Positions 11,756 to 23,769 of a stretch of DNA of 64,000 bases are shown here, one piece after another. Below the pieces are notes generated by a model that saw only the letters and a list, made by a program, of their open reading frames with translations, made no database searches and was not told the origin of the DNA. The DNA lies in assembly GCF_050436995.1 (NCBI RefSeq), contig NC_134755.1:2047001-2111000 (forward strand). The letters run 5' to 3'. Each line of letters opens with the position of its first letter. Position 1 is the first letter of the stretch. The position numbers and the translations under genes are program-made. This DNA is from Anticarsia gemmatalis. Lineage: Eukaryota; Arthropoda; Insecta; Lepidoptera; Erebidae.

Positions 11756-12589
11756 AGTTAATTAGGCTCGTATTAAAAGACTGATTTAGATAATAAAAAA
11801 TTAGAAATACGGTTCAAGAACATATTTAACATACAAAAATTTAATTAATTTGTTTAGTTTAATAGCATATTTCAATTGCAATTTAATGCAATTTCAAATA
11901 GGTTCTTTAAACCGTGGTTCCAGGTTGATGCCAGATTTTAATACGAACCTAAGACAGTATGAAAAGATACAAAATTGCTACATGTTTCGCGAAGTTTGTA
12001 CATTTCTCATTCGTAGTTTATATTCAATCTACAATTAAAATAATTTTGTAATTGGTAATTGATTTAATTAATACAAAATTAATTGTTGCTCTCATAATAG
12101 TGAATTTATTTTTACAATGCACTAAGTTAATTATAGGCACTATAGTATCACTAGTTTAAGTTTCGTAAGTATAAAAAATATATCACAGTAAAACGTATAA
12201 AACAATTAATTAGCGTTGAACGCATAAAGAGGAAATATAAATGGTTTCAATTACGTATATCAAAGTATATTAAAAGTCCATGAATAAATATGTAAGTATG
12301 TTAAATATCACGTGACGCGAATTAATCTTTGATAAGGTTTTCATCTCGACGTTCTTACACAATTATGTTTGATTACACGTTACGCCTCTCAGTTTCACGA
12401 TGTTGCCGCGTGGTTTAAATAAAACTGAGCCTTTGTTTTACTTTACTTTAATATACATGCGTTGTTAATTTTGGTATTTTTTTGGTTCATTTTCTAAGAT
12501 CTTTTACCATCTTTTTCTAAGTGTTTACCAGTAGTTAGAAGCTTGGAAGTCGGACTAACAGTCTCACCGAAGGGTATCGTGTTATAGCC

Positions 12590-12765
12590 CAGGCTAAACA
12601 GAGCTTGTACTGTGGTAAGCACTTAACCAGTACTTAAATTTACATCCTGCTCGTGCTTATCATACAAATATTTGTCCTGGTTGAGTTTCAAACCTACACT
12701 TACTTTGCTACAGTTATTGCAGCGAGGTGACTCCGTTAACCACTGCATCAAATGTGCAGTTGGAA
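12590..12765 (-). repeat. SINE family S2, diverged copy
   Basis: 'ggctaaacagagcttgtact', 'ctcgtgcttatcatacaaat', 'tttgtcctggttgagtttca' and 'gcagcgaggtgactcc' follow the order of the 10.1-kb copy, with changes in box B. Confidence 0.65.
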
Positions 12766-12769
12766 ATAT

Positions 12770-13955
12770 GCAAAACATTATAATTTCGAAAAGTATCAGG
12801 TGTTTTTTCTGTCCTTTTACGTGGCAGGTCTATATTTGCACCTTTAAGCTATCACTGCACCAAGTTACCCCAAAATTTACTCGCCCCAAAAACCCGACAT
12901 GGTTATTACCAAGCTTCCGCTCAAAGCTCACATCTCAAGCCGCTATATTAGGCAGTTGATGATGCTTTTAACTGTAATTTCAGCAATTTCGGTCGTGGCT
13001 CAAGTCTGTTCAGTGTTGCGATGCGTGTACTAACTTACTCCGATCTTTTGTTCATTACGTTGAAATTTCCAGTCGCTTAACTATAAGAAAATTTAGTTTC
13101 TCGCGTTCGCGCCAAGTTAATGCTGTTGTACTGTTCGTGTTTCAATTTCCTGCGTGGAATGTGTGAAGGAGTTTACTCGTATGCCGAATTGGGGTGACGT
13201 GTGCATATTTGTGGTAGATAGTACAAGTTATTTATGTTGTTATTGGTTGTACTTCTTTAAAAATTATTTCTGATAACACGGGGTGCGTCGAGCTAAGGAA
13301 AAATACTGCCACTCGTTTTTTAAGGAATACAGAAATTATTTTGTTTATGAGCTAAATATATATGAGCTATATTATTAATATATCATTATCAAATTAATCA
13401 CCATATAAAAGAATTACAAGAAGACTGGCGTGTAATATTGGATGTTTGCGGCTGAGAAAGCTGCATAGGCGCTACCAAAGCTTTCACTATTCATAGTCTC
13501 GTAAAAAAATAAGATGACCGTTGTTCTACCATTGAATAAATCAAAGCCATTTCTCACTGTTTCAGCACAACAAAAACAAACAATTTCCTAACGAAGTAGA
13601 TATCGTCTTCTTGCTACAGTCTCACGAATTCCAAGAAAATCATATCGCTAAATCCGTTTTAAAGCATCGTGCAAGTACCACGTGATTCTGATTTTAACAT
13701 ACAATGCGTTTAATCGCGTTACTTCGCGTTACATAATCCGCTTATATCTTGTCAGATGAGCGCTTGCACACACTGGCGGTGCAATGGATTTGCAAAAACA
13801 GAATTAATTGCGGGAGTAAGCCTTCCTGGTATTATGAAATACCGTAAACCCGTCTTATGTGTTATATTATGTCTATTCTTTCTTATATTAATGTTGATGT
13901 AATATGTATATTACTTTTATAAAAACATGGAAACGTCAATGTTCTATTTAAAAAA
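12770..13955. other. Unassigned sequence
   Basis: Slightly less AT-rich near 12.96-13.15 kb. No open frame, no inverted repeat of note and no splice-bounded coding stretch that I could support. Confidence 0.5.
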
Positions 13956-13957
13956 TA

Positions 13958-14095
13958 CTTAGGTTGGGTTAGGTTGTCTGGGCTTTTTCCGCACTTAGCC
14001 TCCTAATTGGGCCTTTGTGCGTGTAGCTACCCTCTTACATTGATTCACCCTCATTCCAGCCATCCTAGTTCCTCCCAGAACTTCAGTAGTTAAAA
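13958..14095. repeat. Probable interspersed repeat with TTAGG-like start
   Basis: Begins cttaggttgggttaggttg, then 'gcacttagcctcctaattgg' then gccttt. The second phrase looks like a dispersed lepidopteran repeat, but I saw no second copy in the window. The start resembles insect telomere repeats only over three units. Confidence 0.4.
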
Positions 14096-14496
14096 AATAC
14101 TTATAACAAAGAAGAAAAAAAATAAGAAATTTATCTCACACGGGTACGAATAAAAAGATTCATGTGATTTGGCCTAAACGTCGGGACAAAGGGTACCAAG
14201 ATAACTCCTTTAATAATTCAATTAACTATTACCATTTTATACTCGAAATAATCAAAACATCTAACACAAATTCAACTTGCAACAAAAGTAACTCCCTAAA
14301 GCGTTATTATCCAAAACGCTAAAGTATTAAAGTTAGATCAAAAGCGTAATCTAAAAGCCAGTAAACCAACGCCACTGTAAAAAGTAAAAGAAAAAATCTA
14401 ATTCCACAATATGTCGGAACAAACTGCAATATTTAATTGAAATTTATGAGAACAACCGTTTTTTATTTAGTACCACTTTTATGGCGGGTTGTTTAT

Positions 14497-14755
14497 TAGA
14501 GTTCCGTACACAAAAGGTAAAAACTGAACCCTATTATTACTAAGCCGTTTGTTCGTCCGTCCGTCTGTCACCAGTCTGTATCTGAAATTTTCAAAAATTA
14601 TGTATTTCCGTTGCCGCTGTAACAACAAATACAGACAATTTTAAAAAAGTACTAGGGAGATCTCTGTACAATAATAAACGTGTTTGTTTTCGTATTTTTT
14701 TTGCAACGGAACCCTTCCTGCTCTAGTCCAGCTCGCACTGGGCGCGTTTTTTTAT
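14497..14755 (+). repeat. Common lepidopteran repeat, near full length
   Basis: Opens 'agagttccgtacacaaaagg', runs through 'tcgtccgtccgtctgtcacc' and 'ttccgttgccgctgtaacaa', and closes 'caacggaacccttcctgctc' then tagtccagctcgcactgggc. This head-to-tail order matches the family whose 3' parts are at 4.55 and 54.16 kb. Confidence 0.75.
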
Positions 14756-15606
14756 GAACAAGTTTTTCTCTCCTCTTGTGCATTTCATGGCTTGCCGATG
14801 GGGTTGTCGATTTGTAGTACCTTTTCAGAGTCAGTCAGACCATTAATAGAACATTTATACAGCGGTTTTACCTCTGATCGGAGAATAAATTAATTTCCCG
14901 CTAAAAACATATTTTGTGGAAAATGTTGGTTGCAAAAGTGCTTGGAGGTCGTTTTATCTTAAGTACGCTACTTTGAAAGGTGACGGCTTCTCGCGTGGTT
15001 TTCTAACTAATAATAAAACCACTTTTCTCGTGGTTTCTTTAAGAGCTAATGGTGTAAATGTAATTTTAATAACGAGCTTGTTACGTCATGTTTTGCTTTG
15101 AATTTAATTACTGTTTTTAATGAAAAAAATGTGATTGGATGATAGAGACCTTTTGGATTGGAGTTTGCAGTATTGGTTAGACATTATGATTTAAATTATT
15201 CTACGCATTATAAAGGCTATCTTATAACGGTATCCAAAGATATTTAAACATTAAACTCAATATTTCAAAACTTCCAAAAAGCGCAATACGTTCGTTCACC
15301 TGTATTCTACATGATTAAACTCAACAAACCATGCTCAATTGAAAGACTAACATGAATACAAGCCAAATTCAAAGCTGAAAAAGAAAATTTAGAATCAAAA
15401 TTCAACAGCGTACCTTTTCCAAGATTACATGATTCTAGATCCACTGCCCGTATAACTGGACAAAAGCGTCTAGTTACCAAACGAATAAAGATTTCGGTAG
15501 TATATACGTATGTAAAGTCGATCGATGAAATTGGGTTACTTAGGTTTATCGTACACTGACACGGAACGGTAGGACCTAATTCGACAAGCTGCGCTAACTT
15601 TGACTG

Positions 15607-15690
15607 TATCTATGGCGCAGTAGTTAAGGTGTCTACGTCTTACCAGTGAGTGTGTCGAGAGATCGTCGTTCCATCACGTGGTATGATACA
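15607..15690 (+). repeat. SINE head fragment
   Basis: 'tatggcgcagtagttaaggt' (box A-like), then 'gtgtcgagagatcgtcgttc' with a worn box B. Related to the SINE at 62.6 kb. Confidence 0.5.
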
Positions 15691-16488
15691 GTATAACCAG
15701 ACGCGAAAAAACTATCTTTGGATAACATATAAATATTCCGTGTAGGCATATTTATTCCCGTGGGAATTGTAGTTTATATGTTTGCAAAAGTCCTGGTGAC
15801 ACAAGACCAATAATTCGTAGTCCTTAAAATAAACTCTATTCACTCTTCTTAGACGATATTAGACATGTATCAAAACATCTTTGTCGCACGATGAGTACAA
15901 CACACGAGCGCCTAACGCAAGAAGAAGATATCATGCAGGTTTTTTTAGACATTCACTGTTACTGATGGTTATACTAAAGCTTACCGGGTTTCTTTTTGAC
16001 TTTACAAGAATATTAATTAAAATACGTTACACTTCATATCTAGTATTTATAACGGGCTGTATTTTTTTGAAGATTTGTAAAGATTAAGGAACACCACTCT
16101 CAACAATCTTAACATACTGACTAATTTTTATTCTTCTACGATTTTTCATATCAAGATTACATCAAACATTTCCTTAATCTACATACTACAAACATATTTA
16201 ATTGCCGAATCCTAAAATTCCTTGTCACCTAGTCCCCAGTGGGCGCCAATCCTATATTGCCTAAAGGAACGGACAGGCAATCTGTTACCTGTACACTGGA
16301 ACTTAACTTGATAGTGCCGTACGACTGTTGTACTATAGTTACGTGACTTATTGCTAATTGCATAGTAAATGAAGGAGTTTAGCTATCTTACTGTCCAACA
16401 ACTTAGTAGAGAATCTTGTATGCAAGGTATAAGATACTCAGAATTTATAACATGAGTGACTTGCAAGCTTATGCAGCTGACGGTGACC

Positions 16489-16812
16489 TGTAGCACGATT
16501 CTGTCAATCAGGACCATCGAGTTATGAGAGTTTGACATTGTCCCTCTTATTCATAAAAATATACGAAATTATGAAAGGCTTATAACGCACTTTGTTTCTT
16601 TCACTCCTTAGCGAAATGAAAAAGAGAAAACATATTGTAGGAGTTTTTAACTAAAATAGCTTTGTAATGTGTTTATGTATAAGAGGGTTAAAATATACTG
16701 TATTGAATAATTTCTACAACGGCCCCTAGAGGCGCTGATCAGATTTTCATACAAAATTGTTCGATAGCTAACCGGTTGTTGATATTCGATGGTATTAGAA
16801 AATCGAACTACT
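16489..16812 (-). repeat. MITE family A copy split by a nested element
   Basis: tgtagcacgattctg at the left and gaaaatcgaactac at the right bracket a reverse copy. Its 'gacatttaaaatgtactg' portion is interrupted after 'gacat', and host sequence resumes as ttaaaatatactg at 16688. Confidence 0.85.
16542..16687. mobile_element. Nested 146-bp piggyBac-like MITE
   Basis: Left end ccctcttattcataaaaa and right end tgtttatgtataagaggg are inverse copies, with about 16 of 18 bases pairing. The right flank is TTAA (16688-16691), the target used by piggyBac elements. The left flank is tgt, a probable mutated TTAA, and the uninterrupted family sequence has TTAA at this spot. Ends beginning CCC with a TTAA target are the piggyBac hallmark. 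Non-coding. Confidence 0.75.
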
Positions 16813-17344
16813 GTTTGATACAGCTACTTTACTTTGGTAATACACAGAACTATCAGTTATAATGTAGATAAATAGTACATGCTTATATTCTCTACTAAAT
16901 TACCGGCCTATAATAAATGTAGTAGAAGCTTAGATAATCTCTACAGTGTTTTGTTCTTTTGACCAATAGTACTATTTTAAAATTGATTAAAAGTGTTAAA
17001 CTAATGTATAACTAGTCAATATTTGACAACGACAGCGAATATTAGGTTTATAAGTAACAAAATGCAAAACTTTACTGCCTTATTGTATTTGGAAATGAAC
17101 ATAAAAAGGTTAATTGGTAAACATCAAATAACACTATCACAGCAGCATATTACGTTCATAAGCATTGTGTTAACCGACATTCAATCAGTCACTCAGCCAT
17201 TAAACGGTTCAATTATGTGAATCATTTGACTAACCGCCAATATATTGAGTGCTTACTAGATGTTACCTGTGACTTTGTCCGCTCATATAATAATGTACAC
17301 CTCAGAGCATCATAAAAATACGCCTATCAATTTCATTTTTATCG

Positions 17345-17840
17345 TATGGTTACTGGTCAAACTAGTGTCAAAGTTGTTCAAGCCGCCCGAAGCATGACTT
17401 TGCACTGCTATCTTAATTGATAACAACCGTGACCGAAGTACATGTATACATACTTAATATTACGCCTGTTATACCCGAAGGCTTATACGAAGGTGTGAAA
17501 TACGCCCTTTTGTCTTTAAAACTGCTCATGTAAAAGGTGGCGAGCCTACTGCCATTAAAGCTTCGGCCAAACCTGGGCGACCAAAAAAGCGACTGTGAAG
17601 CGGGAGCGTCAGACGCGCGGCGGACGCTGCCATTGTTTACCTATGGCACCTTGTACACCTACGCGACCGCGACGTAGTACTAGTTGTAGACGCTCCCGTT
17701 TCGCGTCCCGCGTCCCGCGTTCTTGACGCGCAGGTGTGGCCGAAGCATTATCGGTGCTACTTACTCTACTTACTCTCTGGGCTACTTTTCCCGGCCCGGG
17801 ATCTCACAATCAGCAGTCGATTACTCTACCAATCAGGCCA
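17345..17840 (-). repeat. SINE family S3 copy, interrupted
   Basis: 'gttatacccgaaggcttata' (17470) and 'aggtggcgagcctactgcca' (17536) are typical of a widespread lepidopteran SINE. The expected continuation, with 'ggcccgggatctcacaatca' and 'ccaatcaggccacagagt', lies beyond 17755. That last part would be the tRNA-derived head on the minus strand. A GC-rich element at 17561-17745 separates the two halves. Confidence 0.6.
17561..17745. mobile_element. GC-rich fold-back MITE
   Basis: cttcggccaaacctg at the left matches the complement of caggtgtggccgaag at the right (14 of 15). Further in, 'gcgggagcgtcagacgcg' and 'gacgctcccgtttcgcgtcc' are also roughly inverse, so most of the element can fold back. 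CATTA stands right after the right end and 3 bp off the left end, a possible worn 8-bp target duplication (cattaaag and cattatcg), which would suggest hAT. Strikingly GC- and CpG-rich for its setting. Confidence 0.75.
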
Positions 17841-18255
17841 CAGAGTTTGTGCTAATAATAGACTTTTATCCCTACTGCCTACATTCATTTTCTACAGCAT
17901 CTCATATTATAATATGCATACGACTTAAGATCGCAAACGTCGGAAGTATCACACACACGATGCTACCGGGCGAGGTGACATTCACATCTGATAAAGGCAT
18001 CTTATGCGGAGCTTGAATTAAGGCCACCGCTGCATTAGTAAGACATGTGTTCGTGTAAGTAAAACAAGAGCTGTTTTGTTCAATATAGAGCCAATTTTAA
18101 TAGGAACCGTTTCAGATACGAGTAATATAAGTTAATTGTCCGTTTCGTCACCCAGAAATAGGTATTGGTTATCTCAATAATTAAAACGACTGTTTTTAGG
18201 CCATACACATTAGTATATCATTTAGTCATTCGTATGTTTATGTAAATATACGAAT

Positions 18256-18480
18256 GACTGCCTTCGTGGCGCAGGCACTGCGCCACGAAGGCACCACGAC
18301 CTCCCGACGCAATGGTAGCGACGTGTTGCGTCGGGAGGTCGTGGTTTCGATTCCCACACGGGACAATTATTTTTGCGATCCACAAATAATTGTTTCGGGT
18401 CAGGTTGTACTTTGTGTCCGTTGTTTGTATGTTTGTAAAACTCCCCACGACACAAGAGCAATTCTAAGTGCGGGACTTCG
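18256..18480 (+). repeat. SINE family S1 copy with inverted duplication of its head
   Basis: The family S1 body follows box B 'ggtttcgattcccacacg' through 'ttgtactttgtgtccgttgt' to 'cacaagagcaattctaagtg'. The head is rearranged: 18259-18274 and 18278-18293 are perfect 16-bp inverse copies (tgccttcgtggcgcag, loop gca). 18293-18312 and 18326-18345 are perfect 20-bp inverse copies (accacgacctcccgacgcaa) around a 13-bp loop. Open frames on both strands here are shadows of the palindrome. Confidence 0.85.
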
Positions 18481-18721
18481 AATTCATAGGAACTGTCAAA
18501 CTATGATTATAGTTGGCACTGCTCCTGCACAAAGAAATAATCCAAGGACTTCGTTAGCGTCTTTACAAATACACAATCAATGAATGCAAAATAAGACCAG
18601 ATCAGAATCTGAGACTGGTAGTGGATTACTCAAATATTTATTCGCTTTGAGACTTACAACCGGTCCATTAGTAGTCAATAAACACGTAAATAATACATAT
18701 AACATTATGCTTTTTATATCC

Positions 18722-18995
18722 GAAGGTGGTAGAAGTGTATGAAAAACACCCTCTCTCGCTACTAACAATGTATGTCTCGTGTAATAGGAGGCAAGCAAAA
18801 TACACCCACGTTTCGCCACTAAGAAAGTCCCATGTATTAGGTTATTGTTCATTTACCGGGCGTTCTGTAAAACTCCGGGTCACTATTGAGATATATTCAA
18901 AAATAAATTATAAAATTCTAATAGTACTTTACCCAATACAAAAATCTAACTCTAAGCCTCATGACCAGCATTCGGATACACCAACCTCACTACGG
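18722..18995 (-). repeat. SINE family S3, diverged copy
   Basis: 'agaagtgtatgaaaaacacc', 'aatacacccacgtttcgcca', 'agtcccatgtattagg' and 'ccaacctcactacgg' follow the order known for this family. The tRNA-like head is not recognisable. Confidence 0.5.
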
Positions 18996-20200
18996 AGGCA
19001 GTCCAACATTTAAAAAAGAAACCTCTGTGTATTCATATTTTATCTCGCACACGCAAATATAACAATGTCAACTGTCAACTCTACTACAAGTTACACCCAA
19101 AAAATAAAACTACGGTATTACGAACAAAAAGTCAGGAAAAAATGTCAAGCCATACTTGAATCCAACGTGTTCGCAACTCGAATGAATAAAGTTTGTTGTA
19201 GGCGCCGCAGGACTAACGAAATCTGCCGCTTTGCAACTCAACGCAAATCTGAATAAGCAGAAACAAGTTCAGTACTGACTCTCTGACTACAACTTGTAGG
19301 GTTGCCGAGATACGTTTTCGTAGTTATAGTTTTGTTAAATGAATGACAAGGTGTAGGAATTTGGATGAAGTAAAAGCAAATAAAGCAATATTGATGGGGC
19401 CTAGAGGCCTTCTTATGGTCTTACAATATCACCATGGTTTTTAAGGTGAGATTATTACATTGTCATATTGTTGCCAAATTGCCATGCCTGGTTTACTGTA
19501 AAGTGCATTATATATTTGGAAACGAATATAGGCGAAGGACCTATTGTCTTTTACTGGGTACGACGGCACAAGACTTCAATTTGCAACTGAAATGTTATTA
19601 AAAGCGAAGCTAACTGTTATTTACAAATTACAAACAAATTTATACAATAGGAAAATATTTTTTAAAAAACCAAGCAATGTTTTGAAACAAAAAGCATTCT
19701 CTATTTAACACACCCAATTTCATAAACCTGTGTCTAAATTTTCGGGTATAACAAACATGATATTTAGTATGTAGTTATTATTTATTTTGTCCAAAACACT
19801 ACACACCAAAAACCTAATCACAATAATGATATAATTGAGAATTTCTACCCAGAACAATAACCACACAAGAAATTTATTGCCGGATCGGCAATTAATAGGG
19901 CAATAAACGCATTTCCTTTACTTTTATAGCCCTTACAGGCCAATAAACAGCTAATATACTTGATATTTTACTGTATAAGAATATACCGCTTTATTACGTC
20001 TTCGGGAGTGGATACATACGCCCAATATTGAGGAGAATAGCTATAGATCGGATATTAGGTGGAGTAAAACCGAGTCTAAAGGGACGACTTAATAGATTAC
20101 AAGATTTAGTTTTTTGTTTATGCGATACACAAATTATGTCACATAAACAAAAAACTAATTGAACTTCGCCTTTTTAGCCTTGTCTTATTAATGCCATATG
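18996..20200. other. Unassigned sequence
   Basis: A 63-codon plus frame at 19065-19256 is Arg/Lys/Cys-rich but has no recognisable domain. The inverse phrases agttttttgtttatg and cataaacaaaaaact (about 20108 and 20142) give a weak hairpin. Confidence 0.5.
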
Positions 20201-20367
20201 CAGTAACGCAATTCCCTACAGTCGGTACTGTCGAGTATCGAGAGTTTGACATTTAAAATGTACTGCCAAAATAGTTCTTACGAAGTCGGCTAGAGGCGCT
20301 AAACAGATTTTCTAGTCAAATTTCTCGATAGCTAGCCGGTTGTCGGTAATCGATAGTTGAAAATAGG
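20201..20367 (-). repeat. MITE family A copy (reverse)
   Basis: 'cagtcggtactgtcgagtat', 'gacatttaaaatgtactgcc', 'cggctagaggcgct' and 'gctagccggttgtcggtaat' appear in order. One of the better preserved copies except for its right end. Confidence 0.88.
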
Positions 20368-21397
20368 TTTTTTACTAATAAATATTAGGATGAATTTTCT
20401 TACCTGGAAAAATAATGTCTTGAAAATAACACAGCTGTCGACATAATGTGCTTTGAGGTTTGTCCATTTCAATTTTCTCATGTTATTTAGTCAACATAAG
20501 ATCAATTTCTGATATTTTTTGTAATAACAGAATCCAGTCACAATATTTTTTTCTATCCTCCATATCAAAAGTAAACAGATCGAAAACCAAAACTACACAA
20601 GCTCTCTGCCAGCCCTATTACCAGTGTCCTCCACGTTTGCAAGTGAATTCAGTCTGGTGACGTTACAAGCGGTTTAATTGGTGCACTATATTTTCTTTTG
20701 GCGTACTCCAAACTTTTACTCATGTAAAGTTTAGCGACAAAATTTGGCGTAAACGGCAAATTATGACGGCTGTTTTGTGCTTCGGTTGAAATTCGGCGCT
20801 CAGATATTATTTTAAGCCAGGTATTAGACACATTTCGTGTATTATGTATCTGACATTCATTTTTAATAAGAATAGGTAATGAGTCTTTTTTTAGAGGACT
20901 TCTACAACCAAACTGTCCGAAATTATTGCTATACTCAATACAACTGTTTCTTTTTTCGCATACCTAATATTAGTTCAGTGTGGTATCTTCCTCACTACTC
21001 ATGATGTATGGCTTTGATACCTTGTTTAGGACTAAAATATCAACATCTTGATTCCTAAAACAACAGATAATTTACAATAAAATCGAATGTTAAATATGCT
21101 CTCCTTTATGCTATTTAACAATATTTACTATCAGTATACAAAAATTTAACCACATATTCGTATTTAGATTAGGATTCAGGTTGCTATTCTCGACGGCTAT
21201 AGCTATATATTTCCGGGAAAGGAATTTATCTTAGTGTCAATCCTTAACAAAGGCTATCAATTCAAGGAACGAACATTTATTCTAGGGCCGTTCTTGTAAA
21301 AAATCACCTAGGTTGATAAAATATTACGCTGTAGTAACTTTTAAAAAACTGGCAAGATTTTCTTTCTGAAATATTTTTACCTACTGTCTGAATGTTA

Positions 21398-21465
21398 GTG
21401 TTTCCGACTGCTGATCATAAGGTGCCGGGTTCAAGTCTCGGGTCAGGCATGGGGCTATAGGATTT
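21398..21465 (+). repeat. tRNA-like SINE head fragment
   Basis: 'cgactgctgatcataaggtg' then ccgggttcaagtctcgggtc, with ggttcaagtct resembling box B. No matching acceptor stem is seen, so this is not called as a tRNA gene. Confidence 0.4.
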
Positions 21466-21579
21466 AGCCAATTTCTGTTGTCATTCTTAATACATATTTT
21501 TTTTATTTTTTTTATTTAGCCTGTTTCTATGTCAATATTAATACATATAATAAAGCGTAATTATTGTCTAATTGGTAAG

Positions 21580-21695
21580 TACGGATAACTAGCGTTTGAC
21601 ATTTAAAATTACTCGAAGCTGTCCTTGTCAACTTCGCTACCGGCGCTGATCGGTCTTTATAATATTTTTAATAGCCTGTAGTGGTAGGAAATCAT
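21580..21695 (-). repeat. MITE family A, degenerate copy
   Basis: 'gcgtttgacatttaaaatta', 'ctaccggcgctgatcgg' and 'gtagtggtaggaaatca' mark the family, with worn ends. Confidence 0.55.
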
Positions 21696-21711
21696 CTCAA
21701 TGAAATGCAAA

Positions 21712-21770
21712 CATAAAAGAACGCCACTTGGTACGATCCTTACGAACTTTCCTTACCTAATTACGCCTCT
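21712..21770 (-). repeat. Retroelement ORF C-terminal fragment
   Basis: 'aacgccacttggtacgatcc' then ttacgaactttcctt is the reverse of the segment encoding the EVCKDR-type end described at 26.9 kb. Confidence 0.55.
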
Positions 21771-22149
21771 ATGGCTGTGAAAGAATTTCAAGAAACAAAA
21801 CAGTGCTAACAAAAATTCCTCCTCAATTCTACTTGATATGTAAACGGGCGCATTGTCATACATGTACGTGAACATTGCATTACAAAGCTTTATTAATGTG
21901 AACATTCCGTGTAATATACTATTTGTGCGAGCATTACATGGAAATGCTCTAATATGTACGCATTTCGGGTCATAACTGAACACGATTATTAGCATATTGT
22001 GGCTGCATTATATTAGGACGGTTTTTTACGAGAATGTACAATGAAAATTACATTGGAATTTCTGCAGACTTTCAACACGAAATGCTATAATCTTATTAGT
22101 ATTACCATTTGCGAAATATGACTTGAAGAAGAAATTAACTTAATTATAT

Positions 22150-22215
22150 TTTTTCCCACACCTGCACTTGGCCAGTGTGGTGAAGTTAATGTCTAACTCC
22201 TCCCACAACAAAGTA
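22150..22215 (+). repeat. SINE family S4 fragment
   Basis: 'cacttggccagtgtggtgaa' and 'gtctaactcctccc' match the middle of the SINE at 39.1 kb. Confidence 0.65.
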
Positions 22216-22920
22216 AACTTGCAATGCAGATGTATGTACTTTTCAGATCAATTTCAAAGATTTGAAGCTGAAAACTCAAACAACGCCGCTTTTTAATCAC
22301 TTACTCAGGTCACTCGGACTTTATATTGCCTATCTTTCCGTTGACTATCAAAAATCATATTTAAGTGTAGATAACTGAACTAAACTATAAGAAATTATTA
22401 TCCATGATGTGCAGTCGAATCGAAACAGATCATATGCAATACAATATAAGGTAGCCGAAAAAACTTATTTGAGCTTATGCTTTGAAGTTTATAACTTATT
22501 TAATAATAATGCCTTTTCCATATAAAGAACCAACGTAACAAGGTACTCTACGAGTTTCTTAAGCGGCACTCTGAATAATTTCCACTAGTTGAATGCAGCT
22601 ATTCAACACCTTAACGGCTTGAATTTTAAATTATAGTAATGGCTTATTCGTTGGCTGAGGGTTTACAAGTACAATTTTTTCATAATAAGTATGTACTATA
22701 CATAAAGGTAGTATTACCAAGTAAAAGTAACTATGTATGTGTGTTACGTTTTTATATCAAATCTGTTGAAGCAGTGTTCTTAAATAATAATCTGTATGAT
22801 TAAACTCATGGAAAACCGACTTGATATGAATCAACGACTTCAATCGCGCTTACACCTGGTTCTGCTCACCGGTAAACGAACGGTGCGTTAAGAAACCTTA
22901 ACATGGATATTCCATAGATC

Positions 22921-23106
22921 TGTAGCTCAATTCTCTATTACTATCGACTACCGACAACCGAACTGTCATCAAGAAATTTTGTATGAAAATCTGATCAGCG
23001 CCTCTAACGGGCGTCGTAGAAACTTTTTTGGCAGTACATGCTAAATGTCAAAATTCGATAGCTAGCCGGTTGTCGGTAGTCGATAGTGGTAGAGAATCGA
23101 GGTACA
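22921..23106 (+). repeat. MITE family A, long-inverted-repeat form
   Basis: Full length: tgtagctcaattctct to agagaatcgaggtaca. Both ends carry the same arm, cgactaccgacaaccg at the left and cggttgtcggtagtcg at the right, whereas ordinary copies have a different right arm (ctcgatactcgatag). The core reads cagcgcctctaacgggcgtc. Confidence 0.9.
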
Positions 23107-23639
23107 GTAGACGTGTGGTATTTGCCTTCAAGCGGTTTGAACAACTTTAACACTAGGTTTACCACTACACTTACAATGAATTGATTTTTAAAAAGAATAA
23201 GTGCAAGACGCTTTTTCAACGAATAACACTCAGAGCTTCTGAGATTTTTTAACAGAAAACCAATGAAGCGAACTCAAATATTTTAATTTGCAACCGTTTT
23301 GATCTTTAAATCTGCTCAACAGAGAATTAAAATACATTTAACGCATAAAATGCGTATAAAATTGTATCGCAATAAAATTAATTCAATCATTTTATTATAA
23401 TTATCTCTCGTGTTGGTTTAATGGAAATACTCAAATAACATTAGCATAACACGGTACATTGTACAATTGGATTAAAAAGCTTTTATTATAGTTGAATTAT
23501 TTACTCCCATAATTATTACATGCTCGAACATAACATACATGGATCGATGCTAAATAGACTGGTAGTCGAATTTGACATACAGTTTTGTCCACAGCTAAAA
23601 AGTTATGAAATGAAAACCACGACCTCTTTTTTATGCAGA

Positions 23640-23762
23640 TGCATACATACATAATAATACGCTCTTTTCCTATGGGGAAAGGCTGAGACCAAAGAACGCC
23701 ACCTGATCCGATCCTTACAAACTTTCTTTGCCTCATTCACATCCATACATCTTGTCATAAAA
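23640..23762 (-). repeat. Retroelement ORF C-terminal fragment
   Basis: 'cctatggggaaaggctgaga', 'caaagaacgccacctgatcc' and 'cacatccatacatcttgtca' are the complement of the RCMDVNEAREVC segment and what follows it. Stops interrupt it, so it is a dead copy. Confidence 0.65.
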
Positions 23763-23769
23763 GATCACC

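Noticed and set aside
13958..13977. Telomere-like (TTAGG)n sequence
   Set aside because: Only about three imperfect units, followed by what looks like an ordinary dispersed repeat. Not evidence of telomeric DNA.
18218..18583. Overlapping 76-, 79- and 109-codon frames on both strands
   Set aside because: They share the palindromic SINE head and are mirror translations of it.
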